A DNA stretch of 64,000 bases from an uncultured Winogradskyella sp. (GTDB lineage: Bacteria > Bacteroidota > Bacteroidia > Flavobacteriales > Flavobacteriaceae). Position numbers and translations under genes: made by a program. The stretch is taken from the NCBI RefSeq assembly GCF_937958655.1, contig NZ_CALGNH010000032.1, positions 62,001 to 126,000 on the forward strand, written 5' to 3'. Under the pieces are notes generated by a model. The model saw only the letters and a list, made by a program, of their open reading frames with translations. It was not told the DNA's origin and did not search any database. Positions 1-7,615 of the stretch are shown piece after piece (within the stretch, counting starts at the first letter, position 1; each line of letters opens with the position of its first letter).

Positions 1-625
1 CTAAGCCATGGCCCAGCTCATGTAATACTATAGAAACGAAATCAAATTGTCCGTTAGGCGGATTTGCATCTGTACCAAAGTAAAAGTTAAAAGTACTACT
101 AAACGTACAAGAAATATCAACAGAGTCAGAATTACCAAATGGTGGCGGATCTTCACTATCTCGATCTTCTAATTTTTCCCATAACGCTATCGGATAAAAT
201 ACATCAGGAAGTGCTCCAGGTGCATTAGATGTAAAGAAATTAGTTGGACCTGCTTGCCCTAATACGCCAGCATTTAATGGAGCGAAATTTGCATTAATTC
301 TAATGGGTTGAGACGACTCAATAGAATTAGCCCAAATATCAACAGCAAATTGAAATGCTGCTTCAGCCTCTGGCGTAAATCCATTATAAGTAACAATAAA
401 TGATGAGCACGCAGAACCTCTGGACATATTGTTTGCAACTGCTTGAGACCTGAAGGTGGAATGAGCACCTCTATAATTATCCGCATAATATACACAAGCA
501 GGCTCTGCTGGCGTATATTGTTGTCTTACAAATTCTTGGTCTTGTGCTTTAGTTATTTGATAAATAAGTAAGCATAGAACTAAAGGAATAAATTTTGTGT
601 TTTGTTTAAAGGTAAAGTTCTTCAT
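1..625 (-). CDS. Secreted metzincin-like metalloprotease, N-terminal part (cut by window edge)
   Basis: About 208 codons are visible; the C-terminus lies off the left edge. The start is the ATG at 625, followed by a short charged N-region, a hydrophobic stretch and an Ala-Gln cleavage site (ITKAQ), so the product is exported by Sec. The body has a Cys-containing region, then TPEAEAAFQFAVDIWA, a pattern that precedes the catalytic helix in matrixin-like secreted proteases. The last visible residues are HELGHGL, the start of an HExxHxxG zinc site. Related flavobacterial proteins usually end in a T9SS sorting domain, but that part is not visible here. The zinc protease call is good; substrate and family are unknown. 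Confidence 0.75.
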   Translation of the reverse strand, partial: MKNFTFKQNTKFIPLVLCLLIYQITKAQDQEFVRQQYTPAEPACVYYADNYRGAHSTFRSQAVANNMSRGSACSSFIVTYNGFTPEAEAAFQFAVDIWANSIESSQPIRINANFAPLNAGVLGQAGPTNFFTSNAPGALPDVFYPIALWEKLEDRDSEDPPPFGNSDSVDISCTFSSTFNFYFGTDANPPNGQFDFVSIVLHELGHGL

Positions 626-884
626 AATATTTCTTTTGAGATTTTAAAAATAACTTAATTTTAGATAATAACTCATACTTGAGATCTAATTCAACCTAAT
701 AAAATGTTAATTTATTGCTAAAATTCTATTTTATTTTTAAACGCCTAATATACTACTTTACAAGTTTAATTTTAATTTAGAACCTAGTAATTCTTTGAAT
801 GTTTTAACTGGCTTGTAATTATCACAAAAGCGCGACTCTATTATAAAAAGATGTCGCGCTCTGTATTTAACTATAAGGTTCTAA
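626..884. other. Intergenic region, AT-rich
   Basis: This gap lies between two leftward genes. It contains the terminator hairpin of the cupredoxin-like gene (830-859) and otherwise only AT-rich sequence. No open frame, clear promoter box or repeat was recognised in the rest. Confidence 0.5.
826..859 (-). terminator. Hairpin terminator after the cupredoxin-like gene
   Basis: GCGCGAC (830-836) and GTCGCGC (853-859) form a perfect 7-bp GC-rich stem with a 16-nt loop. On the minus strand it is followed by CTTTTG. It lies 25 bp after the stop codon of the gene at 885-1271, as expected for a rho-independent terminator with a short U tract. Confidence 0.6.
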
Positions 885-1271
885 CTATTCAACTGTTAAT
901 GTATATTGAGGTGTTGGGTTTAAAGGGCAGAAATACACGTACTCTCCTTTTGTTAATACAGTTGCTTGCGTTTTTTGAGTTTCCCCATCTTTAACAACCT
1001 CCGTAACATAAGCCGTTTGTATGTGATTTTCTGGGTTACTCGCATCAGCTCCCTTTTTTACTAAAACCAAACCTACTTCTTTAGCCGCATGATTATTTGC
1101 TACTTCAAAGATATAAGTACCTTCACTAACAGTTAATGCTTTTTGTACAAACTCTCCCTTGGTTTGTTCTAAGGAAATAGTTTTTACTTCTTTTGCCATC
1201 ATTTTATCTTGCGCATTACCGTTAATTACAAACCCTAATGCTATTACTAAAATTGCGATTGTTTTTTTCAT
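885..1271 (-). CDS. Secreted cupredoxin-like domain protein
   Basis: A 128-aa protein with a Sec signal peptide (MKKTIAILVIALGFVINGNAQ) and one small beta-rich domain. The C-terminus EYVYFCPLNPTPQYTLTVE matches the last strands of plastocyanin/azurin-like folds, where Cys and a following Met or His normally bind copper. The Cys is present, but the usual His-x4-Met after it is replaced by NPTPQY, so a type 1 copper site is doubtful. It follows the AhpD-like gene on the same strand, about 190 bp downstream, and may be co-expressed with it. A periplasmic redox or metal-binding role is inference. Confidence 0.6.
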   Translation of the reverse strand: MKKTIAILVIALGFVINGNAQDKMMAKEVKTISLEQTKGEFVQKALTVSEGTYIFEVANNHAAKEVGLVLVKKGADASNPENHIQTAYVTEVVKDGETQKTQATVLTKGEYVYFCPLNPTPQYTLTVE

Positions 1272-1463
1272 TTTTTTAAATTTTATTTAGATTATTAATT
1301 TATATTATTTTTAAGCTTCACTCTAAACACTTCGACGTTTTAATTGACATATACTTACTAATACTCTACTTTAATTATCCTTATTTGTCATTAGACATTA
1401 TAAGAAGTACTTTAAACAATATTCAATCTTGAATTACTTAACGCTTTGGTGCTTTATCTGGTG
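1272..1463. other. Intergenic leader region before the cupredoxin-like gene
   Basis: AT-rich region with no TAnnTTTG box on the minus strand. A single TTGTCATT (1385-1392) weakly recalls the activator element found upstream of the AhpD-like gene, but the flanks do not match. No other structure was seen. Confidence 0.4.
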
Positions 1464-2012
1464 TTATACTAATTCTGGTGTTAATGGTTGTGCTACCGGA
1501 AAATCTACAGCCACTTGTGTTGTACTGTGTACATAATTAGAGATCGTTTTGTCTCCTACTAAAGAAATAGTATCGATTAAATTTCCTTTTGTATAGCCTG
1601 CATTAAAAAAGTTCTCTAAAACAGTTTCATCTGTTCTACCTCTATTCTCAGTAACGTTTTTAGCTAATTTTGCTAAAGCATCTAGTTTAGGATTTACAGA
1701 AGAATAACCCGCTCTTAATTCTAAGATTTGATCGTCTGTAAAACCATTCATTTTGCCAATTGCAGTATGTGCAGATAAACAGTATACACAATTATTAACT
1801 TGGCTAACTGCTAAGTTTACAACTTCTTTTTCTTTAGCAGATAATGATGTTTTGGCGTTAGCAAAGTTTAAATAGTTTTCTAAGGCAGTATCACTATGCG
1901 CATACGTTGCATATAGATTTGGTACAAAGCCTAAACCTTTATTAAGGTTATCAAAAATAGCTTGATTGTTTGTGCTTACTTCTTCTCTCGTTGGTACATT
2001 AAATGTGCTCAT
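1464..2012 (-). CDS. AhpD-like carboxymuconolactone decarboxylase family protein
   Basis: A 182-aa cytoplasmic protein of the AhpD/CMD superfamily. The active-site motif NCVYCLSAHT carries Cys75-x2-Cys78 and His82, the redox dyad plus proton-relay His that let AhpD-like enzymes reduce peroxides or other electrophiles. It has no signal peptide. Its promoter carries a 30-bp activator-like element repeated upstream of the neighbouring small gene, and an AraC-type regulator lies just upstream. AraC regulator plus AhpD-like gene is a common pairing in Bacteroidota. The physiological substrate is unknown; peroxide or xenobiotic detoxification is a family-based guess. Confidence 0.85.
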   Translation of the reverse strand: MSTFNVPTREEVSTNNQAIFDNLNKGLGFVPNLYATYAHSDTALENYLNFANAKTSLSAKEKEVVNLAVSQVNNCVYCLSAHTAIGKMNGFTDDQILELRAGYSSVNPKLDALAKLAKNVTENRGRTDETVLENFFNAGYTKGNLIDTISLVGDKTISNYVHSTTQVAVDFPVAQPLTPELV

Positions 2013-2028
2013 AATTTTTAGTTTTTAT

Positions 2029-2059
2029 CCTGTCCCAATAACCATCGGGATTATTCAGG
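2029..2059. repeat. Palindromic repeat remnant in the AhpD leader (family E)
   Basis: CCTG...CAGG flanks TCCC...GGGA with a CAATAACCATC-like centre. This resembles the TCCCGATAGCTATCGGGA-type palindromes common in flavobacterial genomes. It lies between the -7 box and the start codon of the AhpD-like gene and lengthens that leader to about 80 nt, against about 25 nt for the sister promoter. Confidence 0.45.
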
Positions 2060-2093
2060 TTTTATTATTATTTAATTAAAATTTTTGTTGGTA

Positions 2094-2165
2094 CAAAGTT
2101 GCGACCGATTAGCATTTTATAAAATGATTATAATTCCCTAATACTTGTCATTTTTTCCTCACTAA
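2094..2165 (-). promoter_or_regulatory. Activator-type promoter of the AhpD-like gene (copy A of a duplicated promoter)
   Basis: On the minus strand a 30-bp element (2136-2165) is followed 8 nt later by TCATTTTATA (2127-2118) and then, 16 nt further, by CAACTTTG (2101-2094), a variant of TAnnTTTG. The element-to--7 spacing is exactly 34 nt. The same layout recurs at 2340-2411 with 26 of 30 identical positions in the element. The non-consensus -7 box and the upstream element fit a promoter that needs an activator, plausibly the AraC-type protein encoded next door. Confidence 0.6.
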
Positions 2166-2314
2166 ACAATATGTGGTTTTTCTGCATCACAATAATAATC
2201 GTGGATATGTTTTTGTTCACAATGTGTTTTTGGAACTATAGTATTCAGAATTTGTTTTGGATTACTCCTGAATATCTCAATTAAATTGAATATTGACTTG
2301 TTATTTAATTTCAT
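2162..2314 (-). CDS. Small Cys/His-rich protein (50 aa)
   Basis: This open frame runs from ATG at 2314 to TAG at 2162 and encodes 50 residues. The N-terminal half is amphipathic (MKLNNKSIFNLIEIF). The C-terminal half has the pattern HCEQKHIHDYYCDAEKPH, that is two Cys and four His within 18 residues, suggesting metal or heme binding or a redox role. It has an A-rich upstream region (AAAGAAAG) as ribosome site and its own promoter, whose upstream element matches that of the AhpD-like gene. It is too short for standard gene callers. The matched promoter supports it being real. No family was recognised. Confidence 0.55.
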   Translation of the reverse strand: MKLNNKSIFNLIEIFRSNPKQILNTIVPKTHCEQKHIHDYYCDAEKPHIV

Positions 2315-2339
2315 CTTTCTTTGTTTTAATATTACAGTG

Positions 2340-2411
2340 CAAAGATGGTAAGTAAAAGGATACTATAAAATGAAGAATTTGCCCTTAGACTTGTCAATTT
2401 TTCCTAACTAA
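2340..2411 (-). promoter_or_regulatory. Activator-type promoter of the 50-aa gene (copy B of a duplicated promoter)
   Basis: The 30-bp element lies at 2382-2411 and overlaps the end of the AraC-type gene. It is followed by TCATTTTATA (2373-2364) and CATCTTTG (2347-2340), with the same 8-, 16- and 34-nt distances as copy A. The likely start point is about 25 nt upstream of the ATG at 2314. Confidence 0.6.
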
Positions 2412-3246
2412 TAGCGTTTAAGCTTTTCTTAAATTCTGAAGGAGACTGAGATGTGTATTTTTTAAATAACCGACTGAGGTGAGAGGCATCGTCAAAACCA
2501 ACCTCATAAGCTATTTCTTTAGCAGTTTTATCTGTATATGTTAATAGACGTTTAGCCTCTAAAACAATACGCTGATGAATAATTTGTAGTGGACTCCTAT
2601 TGAGTTTAGCAAAATTATTAGATAAGGTCTTTGGGGATTTAAACAACTGATCCGCATAGAAACTAACACTATGTTCTGATTTAAAATGTTGCTCTACTAA
2701 AAAATTAAACGACCTTAATAGATCTACTTTACTACTTTTAGGTGTTTCAACAACACCTTGCTTGGCTTTTAAAAGTCGTGTACTTTTAATAATAAAGCGC
2801 GCCATTAGCATACGTAGCATTTCTGCTTGGATGTTATCTTCGGTTTCTAACTCATCTATAAAAACTTCGTGAAGGGTTTTAAATTTTTGCTGTTCTTTAG
2901 TATCTAAGTGTATAACAGGAATATTAGTATTACCAAAAAACAACATACCAACGCAACTTACCTCCTGATCGTGATCTTTTATACAGTAAAATTCTCTATT
3001 AAACTGATAAAGAACAATGTCCTCACCATTTATATATTGTAGGTATTGTATTGGCGTAAGTGCTAATATACTATTAGGCTGAAGCGTTAGTGGCACACTA
3101 TCTATTATGAGTTTAATAGGTTCTGAGTTTGCCCAGATAAAAGAATAAAATTCAACTTGTTGTGGATTAGAAAATGATTTTAAATCATTGATATCACCAA
3201 TTTTAAAAAGTGCATCGGAAGTAAATTCTTTAAAAGTATGCCTCAT
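2404..3246 (-). CDS. AraC-family transcriptional regulator
   Basis: A 280-aa protein. The first ~165 residues form a cupin-like sensor region (PNSILALTPIQYLQYING and neighbours). Residues ~170-277 form the AraC/XylS double helix-turn-helix, including YEVGFDDASHLSRLFKKYTSQSPSEFKK, the classical second HTH. It probably activates the duplicated promoters directly downstream (the 50-aa gene and the AhpD-like gene). A TAATGT-n9-ACATTA dyad (3260-3280) just after its own TATTTTTG -7 box (3281-3288) may serve autoregulation. The inducer is unknown. Confidence 0.9.
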   Translation of the reverse strand: MRHTFKEFTSDALFKIGDINDLKSFSNPQQVEFYSFIWANSEPIKLIIDSVPLTLQPNSILALTPIQYLQYINGEDIVLYQFNREFYCIKDHDQEVSCVGMLFFGNTNIPVIHLDTKEQQKFKTLHEVFIDELETEDNIQAEMLRMLMARFIIKSTRLLKAKQGVVETPKSSKVDLLRSFNFLVEQHFKSEHSVSFYADQLFKSPKTLSNNFAKLNRSPLQIIHQRIVLEAKRLLTYTDKTAKEIAYEVGFDDASHLSRLFKKYTSQSPSEFKKSLNAIS

Positions 3247-3259
3247 ACTTTACTAAGTC

Positions 3260-3288
3260 TAATGTTTAGTTAAGACATTACAAAAATA
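3260..3288 (-). promoter_or_regulatory. Promoter and possible operator of the AraC-type gene
   Basis: TATTTTTG on the minus strand (3288-3281) matches the Bacteroidota -7 consensus. Just downstream lies the inverted repeat TAATGT/ACATTA (3260-3265 and 3275-3280), placed over the expected start point, which fits an autoregulatory site. Confidence 0.4.
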
Positions 3289-3296
3289 AAGATAAT

Positions 3297-3473
3297 TTAA
3301 GCCACTTTTTTAAGAAGATCAAAACAAGGGCATTTTTTACAGCGTTTAGCTTCGGCCTTTTTATACTTTTTACAACATTTAGACTTTACTTTACCTAATG
3401 GCTCGCAACCGTAGTTTTCAAGAACTTTAAGACGCTCTTTTTTTAATTTTTTGTTTTTCTTCTTTTTACCCAT
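3297..3473 (-). CDS. Small Lys- and Cys-rich protein (58 aa)
   Basis: This open frame runs from ATG at 3473 to TAA at 3297 and encodes 58 residues. It starts MGKKKKNKKLKKERLKVL and has five Cys, in KSKCCKKYKKAEAKRCKKCPC plus one earlier at GC. The strong positive charge suggests nucleic-acid contact, and the CC...CxxC spacing could hold one zinc. It stands alone between the AraC-type regulator and ferritin. Lys-rich small proteins of this kind are often left unannotated. I recognise no named family, and function is unknown. Confidence 0.6.
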   Translation of the reverse strand: MGKKKKNKKLKKERLKVLENYGCEPLGKVKSKCCKKYKKAEAKRCKKCPCFDLLKKVA

Positions 3474-3560
3474 CTTAAGTATTTTTAATAAAAACCTTAA
3501 AATCAGTTACAAAAATACTTATTTTTATTTATTCTAAATAAATTTTAACACTTTGAGAAT

Positions 3561-3592
3561 AAAAAAAAGCTAGTATTTGTTAAATACTAGCT
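3561..3592 (-). terminator. Rho-independent terminator of the ferritin gene
   Basis: AGCTAGTATTT (3568-3578) and AAATACTAGCT (3582-3592) form a perfect 11-bp stem with a 3-nt loop. On the minus strand it is followed by eight U residues (3568-3561). It lies 34 bp after the ferritin stop codon. Confidence 0.9.
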
Positions 3593-3625
3593 CCATTAAA
3601 ATTTTATTTATAGGACTTTCTGCTA

Positions 3626-4144
3626 CTATTGTACTGGTGTATCTGCTGCAGAAACTACTGCTAATTGTTGTATATCCCTATCAAATAAATACAAGCCTCC
3701 CTTGTCGTCTCCGATCATATTTATTTTATCTAATATGGTTCTTGCTACGGCCTCTTCTTCAATTTGTTCCGCTACATACCATTGTAAGAAATTGTGAGAT
3801 GCATAATCTTTTTCTTGTAAGGAAATGTGTACAAGATCATTAATACTTTCAGACACAAAAATTTCGTGTGCTAATAATTTCTCAAACATTTCTTGAAATG
3901 AATTAAACGTAATATTTGGTGCATTTAATTCTGATATCAGGGCATGACCACCACGTTCGTTTACAAATTTTACAAGTTTAAGCATATGCTCGCGCTCTTC
4001 ATCGGACTGGTCGTACATAAAATTAGAAATTCCCTCTAAGCCTTTTACTTCTGCCCAAACGGCCATCGCTAAATACACCTGAGATGATTCTGCTTCTATT
4101 CTTATCTGCTTGTTTAAAGCTTCTTCTATTGTCTTTGATAACAT
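3626..4144 (-). CDS. ftnA: Non-heme ferritin
   Basis: A 172-aa cytoplasmic ferritin that oxidises Fe(II) and stores Fe(III) in a 24-mer cage. The ferroxidase ligands align with E. coli FtnA: Glu17, Glu50, His53, Glu94, Gln127 and Glu130. The length fits the family (about 165-175 aa). It is a single-gene unit with a TATTTTTG box at 4161-4168 and its own terminator. The iron uptake genes lie near 53-60 kb, far from this gene. Confidence 0.95.
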   Translation of the reverse strand: MLSKTIEEALNKQIRIEAESSQVYLAMAVWAEVKGLEGISNFMYDQSDEEREHMLKLVKFVNERGGHALISELNAPNITFNSFQEMFEKLLAHEIFVSESINDLVHISLQEKDYASHNFLQWYVAEQIEEEAVARTILDKINMIGDDKGGLYLFDRDIQQLAVVSAADTPVQ

Positions 4145-4160
4145 AAACTCTATTTTTTTA

Positions 4161-4168
4161 CAAAAATA
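4161..4168 (-). promoter_or_regulatory. Ferritin -7 box
   Basis: TATTTTTG on the minus strand matches TAnnTTTG, 16 nt upstream of the ferritin start codon. No clear -33 TTG element was found. Confidence 0.45.
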
Positions 4169-4290
4169 ACCACTATGTACTTAATTTTTAGTTAATTATT
4201 TCCTAGTTTTCTAATTCATATTTAATCTAATTTGAAGTTATAGTATAGCTTTTAAACAAAAAAAACTCATTTCACAAAAAAGATGAATCT

Positions 4291-5193
4291 TTAAAAGAAA
4301 ATTTCTAGCGCCAACCTAAACGTATTGGCATGTGCATCTACAATAGTTTTTATATCTGGCGAATAACCACCTCCCATACTACACATTACAGGGACCTTAA
4401 AATCCTTACAGCTTTGCAGTACAAACCGATCACGTTCTTTACAGCCTTTAATAGACATGCTTAGCTTACCCAACTTATCCGTTGCTATTACATCGACTCC
4501 GCAGAGGTAATAAATAAAGTCTGGTTGCTCCTTTTCAATGAGTTTAGGTAAGGTATCTTTCAAAATTTGAAGATAGGTTTTATCATCAGTATCATTATCT
4601 AAAGCAATGTCTAAATCGCTTTGTTCTTTTTTAAAAGGGTAGTTGCTTTTACCATGCATTGAGAATGTAAAGACAGAGTCATCATTCTGAAAAATCTCAG
4701 CGGTACCATTGCCCTGATGTACATCGAGATCAATAATAAGTGCCTTTTTAACCCATCCTTTATTTTGTAAATAACGTGCACCAATAGCTTGGTCATTTAA
4801 TAAACAAAATGCCTCACCACGATTGGTATATGCATGGTGTGTACCACCTGCAATATTCATTGCTATTCCATTTTTTAAAGCATATTCACTGGCTTTAATA
4901 GTGCCGTCAGCAATGATGACTTCGCGTTCTACCAATACTTCACTAAGCGGAAATCCAATTTTACGGGCAGCACGTTGGTCTAAGGTTATATTTACCAGAT
5001 CGTAATAATACTCAGGTTCGTGTACAGCTAAAATATGCTTGTCATTGGGCTTGGTAGGTTCAAAAAAATTATTGTCGCTACATGTGCCTTCATAAAGTAA
5101 TTGTTGTGGCAATAATTCATATTTCTCCATCGGAAAGCGATGACCTTCCGGAAGTGGATGTTTGTAAATTGGGTGAAATGCTATTTTAAGCAT
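4291..5193 (-). CDS. Histone deacetylase-like amidohydrolase
   Basis: A 300-aa zinc amidohydrolase of the arginase/deacetylase superfamily (AcuC/HDAC-like). Motifs seen are GGTHHA (His119-His120, general base pair), DLDVHQGNGT (Asp157 and His159, zinc ligands), CGVD (Asp234, third zinc ligand) and the glycine-rich MGGGYS near the C-terminus. Bacterial members deacetylate small acetylated amines or proteins such as acetyl-CoA synthetase. Its ATG overlaps the stop codon of the upstream gene by one base (TAATG), so translation is coupled to the MG2/plug-like protein. Why a cytoplasmic deacetylase is coupled to a secreted protein is not clear. Confidence 0.85.
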   Translation of the reverse strand: MLKIAFHPIYKHPLPEGHRFPMEKYELLPQQLLYEGTCSDNNFFEPTKPNDKHILAVHEPEYYYDLVNITLDQRAARKIGFPLSEVLVEREVIIADGTIKASEYALKNGIAMNIAGGTHHAYTNRGEAFCLLNDQAIGARYLQNKGWVKKALIIDLDVHQGNGTAEIFQNDDSVFTFSMHGKSNYPFKKEQSDLDIALDNDTDDKTYLQILKDTLPKLIEKEQPDFIYYLCGVDVIATDKLGKLSMSIKGCKERDRFVLQSCKDFKVPVMCSMGGGYSPDIKTIVDAHANTFRLALEIFF

Positions 5194-7562
5194 TAAAAAT
5201 TATCTACCAAGATTTCTTCTGATACAAATTTACCATTCACCATACCTTCTATAAATAGCTTAAAACTATTTTTTGTATTCAAAACCTTAAAATCAAAAGA
5301 TCCATCTTCTTGTAGTTTTACATTCGGTATCCAGTCAATAGTACCATATTCATTATAAAAGGTAGAATTATAAAATTTATACTTTGACACATAAAACTTT
5401 TTGTTGTTACTAAATCTTAATGGTACATCATAAGTCTGTACATTATCGTTTTTGGATACTATGTTATTATAATCATTTAACGTATAAATTTTTATAAAAC
5501 CCGCTTGTCCTCTTATACCTCCACCTATGCCATAAAGCTCATATTCTATATAATCAATATCTTGCATATTTAAAAACGTTAATACAGTAAAATCAGAACT
5601 TAAAAACCCATCATTTAAATACACTAAAGGTACTGGACTTCCCCATTGAACTCTTGGATTAGTAATACTTAAATTTCCTGAGAAATAATCAAATTGAGTA
5701 TTAAAACCTAAGCGCTGTAGATATAAATCTAACCTTTGGTTTCTTAATTTAATTCTATCGTCTATAATTTCTACTCTAGAATTAATTGCCTTATTTTTTA
5801 GTTGTTCTGCTCTGGTATATGTTTTTGAAGCTTCAACTACTACTTCATCTAAGAGTTCTGCATCTGCCCAAGATTTACTTAACTCTAATTCCTCTGTATT
5901 TTTAAACGGAGTTAAAAATAGTTCTTGGACAGTATTATGTGTTAAACTGAACTTAGGAAATTGTGATGGGTAAAATTGAAGATAAATTGATGGCTTAACT
6001 CTAAAGCCTTTGTTTTTAGCATCTATAAAACCAATTCTAAACAAATCATCTTCGTTAGGAAAAATTGTTTTTGCTGTAAACTCCTTATCCGAACTTTTTA
6101 CTTCAAAAAGCTTTGAAGACGATGTTTCTAGCGGATAAACCACATAATTTCCAGGATTTTTACCATTGATATTGGCAACCACATCAATACCCCTCTCAAA
6201 AGGATGAATAAAAACATTATTTTGGGTTAATATAGTATTCCAATCATAACTACTCCATCCTTGTGTGAGTAACAAAAGATCTAAATTATAATTACTTTCT
6301 CTTGTATTCTCAAAATATTGTGCGCCATTTTCAATATACCCTCTTACATAAGGCTGTATAAACAGTTGTGACAAAATATTATTATGATGATTATACGATT
6401 TTGTTCCGCTAGGTAATACAGAGATACTAACATTTGATATTTTAGACGCTTCTAGTTTTTGAAATTTGCCTTTTAGCTTTATACTATCCTTAGTTTTCTG
6501 AGAATCTAAATTAGTTAGACTACCTTGATCAAAACCAGTCATATTAAAATACAAACGTTCTAAAATTGGCTTGTTCTGCTCATTAAATACTGTGAAAATA
6601 TTTATTCCAGTAAACAATTCTTGTTTAGGATATTTTATAATTATTTCACCATTTTTACCAAGTTGAAATTCGGTTAGTTTTAATTCACTACCATCATGTA
6701 ATACTATTTTAAAAATTCCATCACCAAACTGTTTGTAAAATAATGTATTTGACTTTAATCTAACAATAAGATTGTCTCCTAAAGTATTTATTCCCATAGA
6801 CATGCCGCTAGCCTTAATATCTTTTAGCTGTTTTTTTATAATTCTGTCATTGGTTTTTATCTCAACAAAATAATTAGTATTAGGATCTGGGTTAATCATC
6901 GCTTTGGCTATACCAGAATTATTAAGCTGAAAATCTGTTATAATTGTACCTTTACCATCAACTATCTTTCCTTCAACGTTTTTAATGCCTAAACCAAATT
7001 GATTTTTTGCTATAATTCCTATAGTATTTGGTATTTTGTAAAATATATGGCCTCCTTCGCCTAAAACTTGCAAATCTATTTTTAAATCTTCTGATAATAC
7101 TGGTTTAATTTCTTTAATATTATCAGCATCAATTACTTTAAAGCTTTGCTCAAAATGATTAGCTTCGTTAAAATTACGCATCCAATTTGTGTACGCTTTA
7201 AAAGTAAAAACACCGGTATTGAGCGTACTATCAATATCAAAAACATTAGATACGGTTCCCTTATCTACTTTTAATAATTTCTTTTTAAGTACATTACCTT
7301 TAGAATCACTTATTGTACAATAAAGATTTTTAGTCATTAAAGAGGGTTTCTTAACAAACTTATCAAAGACATAAGCCGTAAAACCTAACATTTCGCCTTC
7401 TATATAGGTAGATTTATTAAGATGCACATATACCACCTCTCTAGGTGCATCAGTATAATTAGAGTAGTTCTCAGCAATGATATCTGAACTTTGAGAAAAA
7501 CCTAGGCTTATACAAAAAAGAAATAGTAATATAATCTTAGAGAAGCGTAGTTTTTTTATCAT
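5193..7562 (-). CDS. Secreted MG2-like / TonB-plug-like protein
   Basis: A 789-aa protein with signal peptide (cleavage after LGFSQ). Residues ~40-130 (REVVYVHLNKSTYIEGEMLGFTAYV) look like the MG2 domain of alpha-2-macroglobulin-type proteins. Further beta domains follow. Near residue ~560 the motif LDEVVVEAS begins a short TonB-plug-like segment, but there is no 22-strand barrel after it. Proteins of this build are widespread and uncharacterised in Flavobacteriia. It lies 53 bp after metG on the same strand and is translationally coupled to the deacetylase gene. A cell-envelope location is likely; the function is unknown. Confidence 0.65.
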   Translation of the reverse strand: MIKKLRFSKIILLFLFCISLGFSQSSDIIAENYSNYTDAPREVVYVHLNKSTYIEGEMLGFTAYVFDKFVKKPSLMTKNLYCTISDSKGNVLKKKLLKVDKGTVSNVFDIDSTLNTGVFTFKAYTNWMRNFNEANHFEQSFKVIDADNIKEIKPVLSEDLKIDLQVLGEGGHIFYKIPNTIGIIAKNQFGLGIKNVEGKIVDGKGTIITDFQLNNSGIAKAMINPDPNTNYFVEIKTNDRIIKKQLKDIKASGMSMGINTLGDNLIVRLKSNTLFYKQFGDGIFKIVLHDGSELKLTEFQLGKNGEIIIKYPKQELFTGINIFTVFNEQNKPILERLYFNMTGFDQGSLTNLDSQKTKDSIKLKGKFQKLEASKISNVSISVLPSGTKSYNHHNNILSQLFIQPYVRGYIENGAQYFENTRESNYNLDLLLLTQGWSSYDWNTILTQNNVFIHPFERGIDVVANINGKNPGNYVVYPLETSSSKLFEVKSSDKEFTAKTIFPNEDDLFRIGFIDAKNKGFRVKPSIYLQFYPSQFPKFSLTHNTVQELFLTPFKNTEELELSKSWADAELLDEVVVEASKTYTRAEQLKNKAINSRVEIIDDRIKLRNQRLDLYLQRLGFNTQFDYFSGNLSITNPRVQWGSPVPLVYLNDGFLSSDFTVLTFLNMQDIDYIEYELYGIGGGIRGQAGFIKIYTLNDYNNIVSKNDNVQTYDVPLRFSNNKKFYVSKYKFYNSTFYNEYGTIDWIPNVKLQEDGSFDFKVLNTKNSFKLFIEGMVNGKFVSEEILVDNF

Positions 7563-7615
7563 GATGGCTAAATTTCTGATAAAATTATCAAAAACTAGAC
7601 CAAAAGACTCTAGTT

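Noticed and set aside
1385-1392. TTGTCATT before the cupredoxin-like gene as a third activator site
   Set aside because: Only 8 bases match and the spacing and -7 box do not; it does not belong with the duplicated promoter on present evidence.
3577-3843. 88-codon frame opposite the ferritin gene
   Set aside because: It is a shadow of ferritin and runs through its terminator.
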